DNA of 41,194 bases from Boothiomyces macroporosus (GCA_027604185.1 JADGKB010000116.1:1-41194), one strand, 5' to 3'; numbered from the stretch's first letter, positions 1 to 11,000 are shown. Translations and numbers: made by a program. Notes: generated by a model not told the origin, from the sequence alone.

Positions 1-189
1 GACAAACGCGCAAGAAGCTGCTCATAGGGTGTATAATTAAATTTCGGACGTGAAAAACAGTATCAGTGCTGAAATGACCCTATTACTTCTTTTTGTCAAG
101 CATCTGAATAAGAATTACGATGACCTTCAAATTGGGGAAATGTCATAATGTTAGATCAACTATCGAGTTTGGAAAATTACTGAAGATAT

Positions 190-650
190 GCTGAAAAATA
201 TTTCAACAAAAAGAAGATGACGGAAGAGCTCCAGAAACCACGGATCAGTTGCTGAATATACAAAAGGGGTTACCTGTCAACACTGAAAACGTATATAGCA
301 ACTTAGTGGTAAAAGAAAAAAAAATCAGGGCCTGGTCGTCCAAAAGGGTCAAAAAACATTAATAGTCATCCTGCAATGACATTTAAGTCATATTCACACT
401 ACAACAATTCGTGTTACATTACCAGCTTGTTAAAATTACCTTGGAATGGTGCTACTTACCAATTGTAAGCTCGAATATTCAGTACCAGATCCACTGGCTT
501 TCATTTTGGATGTAGAATCCTCAGATCGAAAGGTGTGTACGAATACGATGATTTATCAAACAATGGAATTGCACAACTTCAAGATACACTTGTCAATTTC
601 GTAGGAGAGTGTCCTTATGCTGCTTACGTTTTTTATGTCAAAAGCATTTA
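190..650 (+). pseudogene. decayed ORF with AT-hook-like motif, probably from a transposon
   Basis: Open stretches in two or three frames follow each other on the plus strand, interrupted by frameshifts and a stop. The middle contains PGRPKGSKN, an AT-hook-like motif. Next comes a piece reading NSCYITSLL, reminiscent of the Cys-box of papain- or USP-like proteases carried by some eukaryotic transposons. The last piece, in another frame, starts YDDLSNNGI and ends at a stop near 650. No intact start-to-stop gene can be drawn. The protease comparison is only a resemblance. The rest of 1-1255 is AT-rich and I see no gene in it. Confidence 0.3.
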
Positions 651-1255
651 AAATAAAAGTATATTAAAGTTTTATTATTATGTTTTTACTTCTTTTGAAT
701 GATAGATAACGAATTTCCTGAATAAACTGTAAAAGTTTTATGAAATAGCTATTCCTGATGTTGTGTATAAAATTTATGTTTAAAAGTGGTAGAAAGTTGA
801 AGTTCTATTGTTATTTATTTGTAAAAGAGATAACTCTTAATGATATGCAGATTCACGATTGTGTTCAAGTGTGTTGAATGTAATTAAATAAACACAAACT
901 GAATAAAAGTAAAATCTGTTTATTAAAAATGTTGGTCTGATCGATACTTCTAAAGTGCAAATATGAATAAACTTTGTTGAATTCTTGTAATCGTCTTACC
1001 TTGTAATGTTATTCGTGTTATGTGTACATAAAAATAATCCCCCTGGTCACTTTCTATACTGTTAGACAGTAATTACTTGTATTCAATGGGGTAAAGAATG
1101 TTATGTTTAAAAATTACTCTCTTTCACTTAACTTATGCTATTTTTAACCTATGAGCTGTGTGATTCATTTCTATTTCACTTTTTTCCTTTGCAATTCCAA
1201 GCATCAAAGGGTTAATCAAAAATTTAATCTGCTCTAGGAACTGGTAGAACTAGAT
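651..1255. other. AT-rich stretch without a recognisable gene
   Basis: About 600 bases of low-complexity, T- and A-rich sequence with stops in every frame. I see no RNA gene, repeat array or motif. It lies between the decayed ORF and the hairpin. Confidence 0.5.
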
Positions 1256-1590
1256 CAAGAAAAATCCCACACCTGTAGAAAGGTCTTTCTACAAGGCTGC
1301 AAAGGAAGACTATAAAGATCCTGTCATATATAGAGAAGGTTCATCAATTGGCCAGCCATAGCACACTGTTCATGAAGTATTATGTTACAAAATACTTCCA
1401 GTAGAACCAGTAAATCCCAGCTGTAGATGGGAACTTTGTGGGAGTATTTTGTAACATAATACTTCATGAACAGTGTGCTATGGCTGGCCAATTGATGAAC
1501 CTTCTCTATATATGACAGGATTTTCTCTTTATACTCTTCTTTTGCAGCCTTGTAGAAAGACACCTTTCTACAGGTGTGGGATCTTTCTTG
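1256..1590. repeat. long inverted repeat (hairpin), arms about 140 bases
   Basis: The left arm (about 1256-1399) is the reverse complement of the right arm (about 1443-1590), with a spacer of about 43 bases. The match is nearly perfect over most of the arm, for example tattatgttacaaaatact at 1381-1399 against its complement at 1443-1461. A few substitutions and one gap of about 6-7 bases lie near 1315. The arms carry part of a coding sequence, so this looks like an inverted duplication of the 5' part of a gene rather than terminal repeats of a compact element. Confidence 0.85.
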
Positions 1591-1647
1591 GCCGCCTTCC
1601 ACTCCCGAAGGTTGAGGATTAATTTTTCGTTTTTTCTTCGGGGGCAT
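1324..1647 (-). pseudogene. truncated ORF with a basic nuclear-localisation-like start, running into the hairpin
   Basis: The 107-residue minus-strand reading frame begins MPPKKKRK, a monopartite nuclear localisation type of motif. A charged helical stretch (YKAAKEEYKEKILSYIEKV) and a hydrophobic stretch follow. After about residue 65 the frame crosses the hairpin spacer and reads back through the opposite arm, so the last 40 residues are antisense to the earlier ones and cannot be native. The original gene was probably a transposon protein. I do not recognise the family. The inverted duplication has destroyed the 3' part. Confidence 0.4.
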
Positions 1648-2229
1648 GTTAATTGTCTTGTTTAACTCTCCTATTTATATGTGGAGAATTAATGACTCAT
1701 TAGTGTCACAGTATTTCAGGCACTGCGCCTTGGTACAAAATAAGAAAGAGTAGGTAAAATTCAACCAATCATTTTATTACTTTTAATTAATGGGCCAACT
1801 TAAAGGACACCCCCTCTAACGCCACGCTTCATTAATGTCTGACTTTATTTTACATTTTTATTAAGGAAATAATAAATTCTTTTGGCTCTGGTTGAATCAT
1901 CGATAGTCGGTTTTCCAATCCTATTGCTCTGTAATGGAAGCAAAATGGTTGAAGATCGATAGCTGGATACTCAGTGTACATATGTTGTATATTATTATTC
2001 ATTAAAGATCGTTATGCTAAATCTACTATCGTCTCAAATTCTAATGCTACTACCTCTACGACTGTCCCTAACTTCTCTACCTCAATAGGGTATGGCTCTC
2101 AAGTAGAGAATCGTTCTTGCATTCGGAAAAGAAATATTCTAACTGATCTAGTGTGATATTTAAAATCTTTGTTGATTAGTAAAGAACTAAACCCAAAAAT
2201 AAATCTTTGGACTACGTTGGTGAGATTAA
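1648..2229. other. non-coding stretch upstream of the retrotransposon, possible 5' LTR or leader remnant
   Basis: I see no convincing gene. A copia-type primer-binding site resembling the initiator-tRNA match may sit at 2231-2241 (tggtctcagcg), immediately downstream. If so, the end of a 5' LTR should lie near 2225. I could not match this stretch to the putative 3' LTR beyond the 11 bases gattaaatggt, which occur near 2223 and again near 6616. Confidence 0.3.
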
Positions 2230-2835
2230 ATGGTCTCAGCGAATAGATTTGCTTTTAGATCAACAAAATTACTTCCCTTAGAAAACTGTGCCAAACTCGC
2301 TAAGGATATTCCAAATCTATTGAAAACAAAGTTAACTTGGAATGCTAGTCACCGTGTAACAGTTAAAAACGGTAAAGTAACAAACATTCAACTCTTCAAA
2401 GGCTTCAAAACTAGGCCATTCGACTCAATCTCTCAAAAATTGCCAATTTCAAAATCAACAGACAGCCTATTCTATTATCGAATTGATGGAAGTGATGAAA
2501 TCATCTTTATGGAAGATGATGGCCATCAAATTTGCTGGTCTCCTGTTATTGACTATGGTGCGGACGAAATCTTACTAAATCCACCTGCTACTCCAGTTTA
2601 TATTCCGCCACATTCAAATAAAATTAATGATAATTATTGTCTTACTATCAAAGCCTTTAGTGCAAAGGCAAAACAAAATGTTACAGACCTACCTCCTTCA
2701 GAAAACACTCAATCAGTTAAAGAGATGGTTGATAAATTTGAATCAAACAACCCTGAACAATCTGAAGACAATGAAAGCGTGAGTACTGAAGAAAAATCAG
2801 AATACTCAAGTCTTTCAAACGCCCTTCAAAAATAA
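2230..2835 (+). CDS. hypothetical 201-residue ORF, first ORF of the retrotransposon region
   Basis: An intact frame with a soluble, mixed alpha/beta-looking N-terminal part. The C-terminus is acidic and Ser/Glu-rich from about residue 150. It starts right at the possible primer-binding site and ends 58 bases before Gag, so it most likely belongs to the element as an extra leader ORF or an alternative Gag start. No zinc knuckle, protease motif or other known domain is visible. Confidence 0.5.
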   Translation: MVSANRFAFRSTKLLPLENCAKLAKDIPNLLKTKLTWNASHRVTVKNGKVTNIQLFKGFKTRPFDSISQKLPISKSTDSLFYYRIDGSDEIIFMEDDGHQICWSPVIDYGADEILLNPPATPVYIPPHSNKINDNYCLTIKAFSAKAKQNVTDLPPSENTQSVKEMVDKFESNNPEQSEDNESVSTEEKSEYSSLSNALQK

Positions 2836-2893
2836 TGAAAAACAACATCTTTACTCTGACCAAAGATTTCCCGGCTCTAATTACACTGAGACG

Positions 2894-3976
2894 ATGGAAC
2901 TAAAGAAATTAACAAGAACAAAAATAACAAAATTAAATGACTCAAATTATAACTCCTGGAGAGTTAGAATTAAGTTAGTCTTAGACGATCTTGGTCTTTG
3001 GGATAGAGAAAAGTCCAAGCCAATTGCCAACTATGAATCCTGGAAAGAAATTGTTTACTCTGTTGAAGATGGACAAATGATCCATATTGAGGACTCATCA
3101 GATGGTCTTGAAGCATGGACAAAGCTTTCCGAACACCACGAAAGAAGTGGATACATCTCAAAAGTCAAGTTATTGACTGAATTAATGTCTACTAAATTTT
3201 ATGGTGGTGACATTAGTGAGCATTGTCACACTTTACTTAGTTTATTTAGACAGTTGAAAAGAATCAATTTTTCGATATCTGATGAAACATTCATTGGGAT
3301 TCTTATCTGTAGTTTACCACCTGATTATGACTCAGTGGTTTACTCATGGGATGTTGTTCTTGGGCAAGAAAATAAACTAACTATCGACCAAGTCATCAAT
3401 ACCTTGTCGAACTTAAGAGTATCAAGCCCACACCAATCTATGGCTTTCCAAGCTAAATCAAACATTAAGTGCAACTACTGTCACAAAATTGGCCATCATA
3501 TTAGGTATATAAGCTCTTCTAAGCGCATTACTAACTCTTCTCATAACTCGAAAACATACTATAAACAAAAGAAAAACGTAAACTTTAATCTGAAAGCCCT
3601 CAAAGTATCTGAATCAAATAATAATCTTGAGGACTGGTATCTGGATAGTGGGGCTTCATTTCATTTAACTGGAAACAAAAACCTTTTGTTTGATTTACAA
3701 CCAGTAAATAAAGTTCAAGTGTTCCTAGCCGATGGTCGAGCGCTGTCAGCAACCTTTATTGGAAAAACAATCATTGGGAATCAAGGCAATCCCTTTACTG
3801 TGAGTAACGTATACTTTGTCGAAGGCATGACCGATAACTTACTCTCAGTTTCACAATTAACTAAAACCTATGATATTCCAAAGCAATCTCAATCAAAAAC
3901 AAACGTTACTGTATCGGCTGTCTCTATTTCAAAGTCTGCTGTGATGTTTGGTGTGGCGCAGTCTTCTCCACTATAA
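2894..3976 (+). CDS. copia Gag with zinc-knuckle remnant and aspartic protease (truncated polyprotein)
   Basis: Residues 1-180 resemble the UBN2/Gag family of copia elements (LNDSNYNSW near the start, then the SKVKLLTEL and SLPPDYDS regions). A zinc knuckle begins CNYCHKIGHH at about 193, but the fourth metal ligand (Cys) is replaced. The protease active site follows as WYLDSGASFHLTGN at about 248, and the copia landmark NLLSVSQLTK lies at about 312. The frame then runs into foreign residues and stops. A fragment in another frame just downstream (SRLVSEKNLDNLHTVDLQS) looks like the GAG-pre-integrase region, indicating a frameshift or small deletion near 3880-3980. Confidence 0.8.
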   Translation: MELKKLTRTKITKLNDSNYNSWRVRIKLVLDDLGLWDREKSKPIANYESWKEIVYSVEDGQMIHIEDSSDGLEAWTKLSEHHERSGYISKVKLLTELMSTKFYGGDISEHCHTLLSLFRQLKRINFSISDETFIGILICSLPPDYDSVVYSWDVVLGQENKLTIDQVINTLSNLRVSSPHQSMAFQAKSNIKCNYCHKIGHHIRYISSSKRITNSSHNSKTYYKQKKNVNFNLKALKVSESNNNLEDWYLDSGASFHLTGNKNLLFDLQPVNKVQVFLADGRALSATFIGKTIIGNQGNPFTVSNVYFVEGMTDNLLSVSQLTKTYDIPKQSQSKTNVTVSAVSISKSAVMFGVAQSSPL

Positions 3977-5766
3977 AAGCCGTTTGGTTTCTGAGAAAAA
4001 CCTAGACAATTTACACACAGTAGATCTCCAATCTGTAGTAGGTCAAGGAGTCCAGCTTGTTCAGCAAGGGGTAGGCAGTAGCAACTAACATCACGTTAGC
4101 ACTGCGCTTAGCACCCTCGAAAAGTTATCAATCAAATGGATGACAATTTACCATCAAATTATTCACACTTTACACGTTCTGAACGTCATAAGATCATGTA
4201 AAATTTGTATGTGAAAGTTATCAATCAAAATTTTTTTTGCCTTTCGGTTATTAAAATAAATTAAAACAATTTTGGTTTCCATTGGTCTCTCTGAGATTGT
4301 TCTGGTTTGTGAAATGCACCTCTTCTTCAGAGATACCCAGAGGCGTCAGATCACTATTGTCGCTTATACCACCAGTGCAGCTCTAGAGTCTTTAACTCTA
4401 TTGCGTTGGAATTGCGTTTGGAATCGTTGACGGATAACTTCTTGCTGATCAATACAATTGTTTAATAAAGAAAATGCACCTCTTCTTCAGAGATACCCAG
4501 AGGCGTCAGATCACTATTGTCGTTTACCACTGAAGGACAGTATGGAACCTATTGGTAGCTATTGCTAACGCTAGCACATAGCCACATGAACGGTTTAATT
4601 GGTGATGGGTTGTATGGTCCACTTGTTATTGAAGTTATCAATCAAAATTTTTTTTTCCAGCGTAAGTAGCTTGTGTAGATCTTTCGATTTTCCTCCACTC
4701 AGCTGGTCAAAGATGGTTCAAATGCAAATACAAGAATCTATTTGCACAATATGTCGCAAAGCTAACACAGAGTCAACTAATATTATGAGTTGTGATACAC
4801 AAAATATGTGAATACTTTTACTAGTAAGAATATGCATTGCTTTGCTAGTCTATTTGTCACTGAATCAGCTCTTAATACCTCGATTAGCATGCAATGTGCC
4901 TCAATTTAGTGGTCGGTATCTCCGTTCATTTAGCCAATCCTCACGCTAAAAGAAGCTTCAAAACAAAAGCTGAATCAAAAGCAGCTTTACTTAGGTATTT
5001 GGAGAGCTGTGAAGGAAAGATAGTGGTGATTGATCCAAACAAAAGGGATTTGTTGTACTGCCAGGATGAAAACAAAAAAACTCAGATATACATCCAATCA
5101 AAGAAACAATAGATATATCTCTGCAAGTGAAGCGTGCTGGCGAATATTTAGATTCAAACTGCATCATATTCTCATGGTTTATACAGACTGCATTTGGATT
5201 TGGAAAACCGACAAATGGTTTATTTCGCTACTAATGCCGATTTAACAGAACTTCAACCAGGAAGTAGACAACTAACTGATTGGTTTGCGTACAATATCTT
5301 ACACAATGATTTGCATAATATCAAATACATCGAATTTCCAAATATGCAACCTGTACAGAATCGCTAAGAAATGGAAGAAGAGGACAAAACAATCGGCCGC
5401 ATATACAATGTGTCACAAAAAGATATAGAAAAACTTTGCGAATGTTGCTGCGCCATGTTCCTGGAGCAAAATCACTTGACAATTAAAGTGGAGTTTGTTA
5501 CTCGACGTTTAAGAAATGCTGCTTTGCCAGAGGTTTAATTGAGGATGAAGAAGAATGGATACACTCTCTGACGAAGTGGGATCATACCAGATGCGTGCTC
5601 AACTGAGATCTCTTTTTGTTACTTTAATACTTTTCAATCTACCAAATAATATTTGTCAATTGTACTAGCAATTCTTTGAAAGCATGGTGGAAGACAATAA
5701 ACATCGGCTGGTACAAGCGCAACCAAATACAGATGCACCCGAAATTAAGCTACATATTACTATTTT
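3977..5766 (+). pseudogene. scrambled integrase/reverse transcriptase section of the copia element
   Basis: Only short pieces are readable. A pre-integrase fragment lies at about 3982-4088. A piece at 4894-5090 containing HAKRSFKTKAESKAALL resembles the region after the copia integrase core. Other short frames up to 5560 do not look like reverse transcriptase. One frame (about 5371-5538, beginning MEEEDKTIGRIYNVS) is Cys-containing and unrelated in appearance. The integrase DDE core and the reverse transcriptase YVDD box were not found, so they are deleted or unrecognisable. Direct repeats within 4124-4660 point to internal rearrangement. Confidence 0.55.
4312..4522 (+). repeat. pair of 51-base direct repeats, 160 bases apart
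   Basis: The segment at 4312-4362, starting aaatgcacctcttcttcaga, recurs at 4472-4522 essentially without change. Three copies of gttatcaatcaaa flank it, at 4124, 4217 and 4634. The last two continue into a T-run. The arrangement suggests a small duplicated insertion inside the retrotransposon. Confidence 0.8.
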
Positions 5767-6510
5767 TTGAAATACATCAGTTGTTATGTGGAACTGCCTA
5801 TGTCGATTGGTGTCTACAAGATGCTTTTAGAAGATTCACATGCTTTGGATTTAGAAGGGGTAACACAGTATCGTTTTCTAGTGGGTTCTCTGATATGGTT
5901 AGCCACTATATCTCGTTTTGACATTGGTTTTGCTGTAGGAATTCTATCAAGATTCATGTCAAAGCCAACAATGGTGCATTTGAACTTGGCAAAACAGGTC
6001 TTACGCTACTTGAAAGGTACTAGGAATTATGGTCTCATTCTCTCAGGTGGATTGGACATGAAGGTTTATTCGGATGCTGATTATGCTGCGGATGTGCTTA
6101 CTAGAAAATCGGTTTCTGGTATTGTGGTGAAGTTAGGTGACTCTACTATTATTGCGTCCTCAAAACAACAAAAGTGTGTGACACTGTCTACGATGGAAGC
6201 CGAGTATGTAGCCTCTACTGTTGGTGTAACTGAAATCCTTGCATTGAATCAAATACTTTCTGAACTGGGAATCAAGGTCGAAAAGCCTATTCAAATGTGT
6301 CAAGACAATCAATCGTCAATTATTATTGCTACAGAGCCTGCTCACTACAATCGAACAAAACACATTAGCGTCAGGTATCACTTTATTAAGGAATACGTTC
6401 AAAATGGCTTTGTGGAAATGAAATATGTACCTACTTCCGAAATGGTCGCAGATGGCTTAACAAAGGCTCCTGGACGAGAAGCATTCACAAAGTTTGTAAA
6501 AGATTTGTGA
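5767..6510 (+). pseudogene. copia polyprotein C-terminus: end of reverse transcriptase and RNase H
   Basis: The 247-residue frame starts in the connection region (QYRFLVGSLIWLATISRFDI) and carries AKQVLRYLKGT and the copia RNase H signatures YSDADYAAD, SSKQQKCVTLSTMEAEYVA and RTKHISVRYHFIKE. It ends MVADGLTKAPGR...KDL, the normal end of copia polyproteins. The coding sequence here is well preserved, unlike the section upstream, so a recombination or insertion event removed the middle while sparing this end. It cannot be translated from its own natural start. Confidence 0.9.
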
Positions 6511-6710
6511 ATTGGAGAATTCCCAAGAAGGAAGGGGTGTCATGTGACAATGATATTATTCTGCATCATTCATAGTGAAAAGATCGCTAACTCATAGATC
6601 AATGGATATGATGGGATTAAATGGTGAAACTGTAATTGAATATCCTCAATAGATTTATTTTCTTCAAAGTTAGTGTATAAAAAGGCAACGATAATTCTCA
6701 AAATATCAAT
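6511..6710 (+). mobile_element. polypurine tract and putative start of 3' LTR
   Basis: A purine-rich tract at about 6522-6537 precedes TGTCATGTGACA, which has the TG start expected of an LTR. A TATA-like tataaaaagg follows at about 6676. The LTR's end is not visible and may have been replaced by the gene that follows on the other strand. Confidence 0.45.
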
Positions 6711-7448
6711 TTATTTATTTTGTAGTGATTTCCAAATATTTTCAAGCAGTTCTTTTTGTGCTGCTGAGCTTTCTTCTAACCTTTGTAACGTTCCTTCTAA
6801 AACTTCAACCCGTTTCAATTTCTCTGCTAAAACTTCAACTCCTTGCAATTTTGTTTCCTTTCCAAATTCTTTCGACAAGATTTCAAGTCCTTCTTTAACA
6901 TTTTGTAGCCCTTCCTTAATTCTATCTCCAAGGTATTCAAGTGGATGAGGTATTTTGGTTTTTTTCTTACTGGGCGTTGGTCCATTGTATAATATTCCTT
7001 CTTCCAAATCCTCATGTTGTCCTCTTTTTGTTGGTGTTGATACTGTTTCAATTGAAATTACATTGCTTGTTGATACGGATCCATTGCTGGTTGTTGGCAC
7101 TGAATCCATGATTAAAGTGTTATTTGTTCCAGTCTTTGTAGCCCAAAATTCCTCCATCATTGATAACCCAACTGGACGAGCATCTGGCTTTACATTTCCT
7201 GTTTCAGTCCTCCCGCCCTTATAGGTGGACCAGGCTTTTTTCATGTTTTGTAATTTAGTCTGCACTTGTAGTACTGTACTTTCAAAACTAATCTTCTTGT
7301 TTAATTCTTTAGTAAATTCAATCCATGTTGAATTCAAATCCTTTTTATTTTTTGAATTGTTGAATTTATCCTTGAACTGGAACTCTTCTGAATAACGCAT
7401 TCGAAAAAGATGTTCAATGTCCTTCTCAGACCACTTGCTGTTTACCAT
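6711..7448 (-). CDS. Myb/SANT-like (MADF/trihelix type) DNA-binding protein with coiled coil
   Basis: A single exon of 245 residues. The N-terminal 75 residues (WSEKDIEHLFRMRY ... LQNMKKAWSTYKGG) have the Trp-rich, three-helix spacing of Myb/SANT-like domains that accompany Harbinger/PIF transposases or regulate transcription. A low-complexity Ser/Thr linker follows, then a basic TPSKKKTKI patch that could direct it to the nucleus. A long heptad-rich helix from about 170 to the end should form a coiled coil. It lies tail-to-tail with the copia RNase H, about 200 bases away. It may be a transposon passenger gene or a domesticated one. No transposase accompanies it here. Confidence 0.7.
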   Translation of the reverse strand: MVNSKWSEKDIEHLFRMRYSEEFQFKDKFNNSKNKKDLNSTWIEFTKELNKKISFESTVLQVQTKLQNMKKAWSTYKGGRTETGNVKPDARPVGLSMMEEFWATKTGTNNTLIMDSVPTTSNGSVSTSNVISIETVSTPTKRGQHEDLEEGILYNGPTPSKKKTKIPHPLEYLGDRIKEGLQNVKEGLEILSKEFGKETKLQGVEVLAEKLKRVEVLEGTLQRLEESSAAQKELLENIWKSLQNK

Positions 7449-7589
7449 CTTTCAAAAACCGCAATTCAAAAACTTTTTTAGAGCCAAGCTTCCATTTTTG
7501 ATCATGTTCAAAATCAAATATTTTGTGCGCGAACCAGGCTCTAATTACCGGTATTAAAAATATTAACCGGTACTCGAAGGTAATTGCTT

Positions 7590-7932
7590 TTATTTGGTAG
7601 CAATCAGATTCTCTTTAATCACTTCCAATTTTCCTGCAACGCGTTTCAATAATCCGTTGTCGCATGGGCAATTGTTCTCTTTCAGCCATTGCATAACTTT
7701 CCAGATTTCCGGTTCCAGCTGCAAAAGTAAATGTGAGATCATCAAATACACAATTATTCTTCCTTTGCCATTCAAGATTCTCCAAATTTCCGTTCTTTGC
7801 TGCATTATTTATAGTAAAAAATATAGTCGGTTCCTTCACATAATTGCTTTGTATTTCCCTAGTGTTTTGAAGAGTTTGTTGGTCGCACAAGAGCCAAATT
7901 CTATCCCAAATTTCGATTGGTAAGCGTTCCAT
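7590..7932 (-). pseudogene. F-box/ankyrin-repeat gene fragment with frameshift
   Basis: The minus-strand start MERLPIEIWDRIWLLCDQQ is a typical F-box beginning. Residues such as NNAAKNGNLENLEWQRKNN and FAAGTGNLE are ankyrin-like repeats of the kind found in large families in amoebae, chytrids and giant viruses. Near 7697 the repeat continues in another frame (MQWLKENNCPCDNG), so one base has been gained or lost. The fragment then ends after two to three repeats, where full members of such families carry many. It is either a decayed copy or a truncated one. Confidence 0.6.
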
Positions 7933-8056
7933 CAAATTTGGTTAAATACTGTTTCGGAAATTCTTGAAGAGATCAAATTCAATCCGCAGAGGTTTTTGTA
8001 CAATTCCATCAACTGCTAGACTAAATGAGAAAGTATTTAATTTCTACGAATAATCT
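7933..8056. other. short spacer
   Basis: No gene seen. It separates the F-box fragment from the 3' end of the Cys-rich surface protein gene. Confidence 0.5.
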
Positions 8057-11000
8057 TTATTGCAATGATACCGCCATTAACAATACGAGGAATAAACTTA
8101 TAGAAGCGCGCAAACTTCCAGCTGGTACAGCAGTAGTGCTAGCAGCAGGACCATAATTTACAGAAGCATTAGCTGGGAGAGTTGTTGTGGCAGCACCTGT
8201 CATAGTAGGGCTGTTTCCATAGGCCATTCCAACCGTAGTTGTGAGGCCAGGAACAGTAGTGGTGGAACTAACATTATACGAACCATCAGCACGACTAACC
8301 ATTCTCAAGATTGGGTAAAATGTTCCTGACTGGAATGCCGGTACACTTCCACAATATTGATTGCCATTATTGGTAACTGAAATGTTTAGTGGAACACCTA
8401 GGGCGTTGTTTGTCCTGAAATTAATTACACTACTTACATATTGACAAAATCAGGGACTGGATAGGTGACATTGTTTTGATTTATAGAAAGATCCAAACTC
8501 AAGCAAATTGATACTGAACCAGTTGGCATTTGCGAGAATACATATTGCTGCCCATTCCCTACCAATTGACCAACAATATTTCCCAAAGCGTCCTTAATTA
8601 CCGCAACTGAAGAGCTTGAGGTTGCTCTTTTAACCAAACCAGACAATGTGCTACTTACAAAGGCAGAGCCGCTAACATAGTTGACTACAATCGATACAGG
8701 GTTTGAAGAGTTGAATAATCCTTGCGGAATCACAATTCCTGAACAGGTAGAGTTGCTACTTGGATCAGCGAGACATGAATCAATTGGGGACGAAACAGGT
8801 GCGTTAAAACAGCTATATTGGCCAGCTGAGCAATCACATGCAACTGCTTGGTAAATAGCACCATAAGTTCTAAACTTGATATTTAACTGATTGACGTATT
8901 TACGCGCAATCATTCGACCAATAGCATTTTGAAAGTATTGCTGCGCCAAAGAATCATCAACTACTTGAACGTATTGATTTTGCGAAGCGTACTGAACTGG
9001 AATCCACTTGGTAGTTTTCATTGCAGTTGGGGACCATTTAGGCTATATATTAATTCAACTTTACAATTTGCCATTGATAAAAGCTATAGTAATTACCTCC
9101 GCATGCAGCACAGCTGGAAGAATTCAAATATGCCATTCTTCCATTTGGCTCCATGCAGTAACCTCCATAAGCATCACAAGCAGCCTTAGTGGTTGCTCTA
9201 GTAGTCCATGTTACATTTGCACTATTACAGTTTGCTAGAGATGTGATGCTGCGAGAAATGCAATTTCCATTGCGAGTATTAAAGTCGCTACTTGAGCAAG
9301 CACCCGGAGTTTCAGGTTTATAGACGCACACGCCATTGTTTTGTCCGTTTCCATATTCAAAGTCATTGCAAGTACCTGAAGCAAGACATTGTGCTGAATT
9401 GATACATTTAGTCATTGGATTCCACACACAGTTTAAAGCGCCAGCATAAGTATATGTAGAGCATCCATATTGGCCTTGGGAATTACAATCCTACCATTAA
9501 ATATGAGTTACAGCCCAAGTTTGCCCAGGGTTTGTACAGCTCGCTTGAGTTAATGATGTGCGGAGACAAACAGAAGAATTTCCGTTACCCTGCCATTGGC
9601 CACCGACAGAACTGCAGTTGTTCAGCGAAGTGTAGCTTAAATCAATGCAAACCCCATAATCGTTGCCGTTCATTGACTGACATCTGGCACACGGAACATT
9701 GCAAGTGCCGATATTGTTACAGTAGGTCTACGTTAAAGTTTTAGAACCTGATTTGTAGCTCGGGCCAAATAGTTTGCCGGATCACTGTAAAGCGTACTTT
9801 GTTGGAAATCGGCACAGGTGGAATTTGGGCAATTTGAAGGAAAATCATAGTAACCATAGTCAAAGTAAACACCAGGTACATACGTAAGATTACTTGCTGC
9901 GCACGAACTTGGGGACAACAAGTTTGTCGTGGTGCATATAGATCTGCCGCTATCCCAGTACATGTTTGGCAAACTAGAACAATTTTGGTAAGAGGTAGCA
10001 GTGGAATTATAGCAGATAGAATTGTAACATGCCCAAGGATAGCCCATTTGGCCTGGCTGGCACGTTGGACCTGTTAAACAGGACGCAGAAGTATTTCTGG
10101 AAGGATATATACAGTTATTGGATAAAGTAAGCGATCCATTTAGCGCTGCGCAACCACTTTGTTGAACATCTTGGTAGTTAATTTGGCATTGAGCAAAGCG
10201 AGAAATTGGCTGGGCAAAGTTGCCATCCGTTTGGCCACAGAAACCAGTAATGTTATCGGCCAAGCATTGCTGTTGGGTTTGGCGAGTCCATGGCTGGTAG
10301 GTACATTGCTTATCCATTAAACAACCAGTTTGATTGGCAGGAGCAATTGCAAACAACGGATTTCCATTTTGATCAGTGCCTTGTTGCCTATACCCCCGAC
10401 GATAGTTCCAGCTAGAAGGACCAACACAGTCATACACGAGCCCCAAGCTTCCAATGTAATTGTAGAAATTAATGCCATCAATAGAGAAAATTCCAGTCTT
10501 TGGCAAGCCAGCAACGTGTAACAGCTCGGTTTTCATTTCATCCGCCTTTGTTAATAAATAAATACCATCTTGTCAAATAGACATTGATACATTAATGATC
10601 TGTCAGTAGCTGCGCAAAAAGAGTTGGATCCACACTGTAAAGAGTAGGCACAGTCAGCATCAACACTGCACTGAGTTTGATAAACGGCATTTTGACAACT
10701 ATTCATCGAGCCAGAGTAAGTATTCCAAAGGGTTTCAACATCTAGGTCTGCAAGTAACGCAATTCTGGCCTGCGCTTGAGCGAAATCGCTCATGAGAGCA
10801 CTAATTTTACCAGGATTATGGCAAACACCAGTAATTGCAGTAACATTGATGCCAGTCAAGACTGGAGCGTATGCAGTGATACTTTTCGGAGCGCAGCATT
10901 GAGTAAGAGAAAGACTGGGTTAATATGGAATTACACAGGATTACAACATGGGTCGGTGCTCCATCTTGGATCACTATAAGGATAAACACAGTTTGTTGTG

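Larger units (their letters stand above)
2230..6710 (+). mobile_element. degenerate Ty1/copia LTR retrotransposon
   Basis: The order is a leader ORF, Gag with zinc knuckle and aspartic protease, a broken integrase/reverse transcriptase region, then RNase H and a polypurine-like tract (aagaaggaagggg) just before TGTCATGTGACA. That order is diagnostic of Ty1/copia (Pseudoviridae-type) elements. The Gag-protease and RNase H parts are readable. The middle 1.8 kb has frameshifts, stops and inserted unrelated segments. Clear flanking LTRs were not found, so the borders are approximate and the copy is almost certainly immobile. Confidence 0.85.

Noticed and set aside
7481..7536. ttagagcc and ggctctaa as terminal inverted repeats of a small Harbinger-like element
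   Set aside because: The match is only 8 bases and diverges at once. The flanks are inverted rather than direct, so they are not a target-site duplication.
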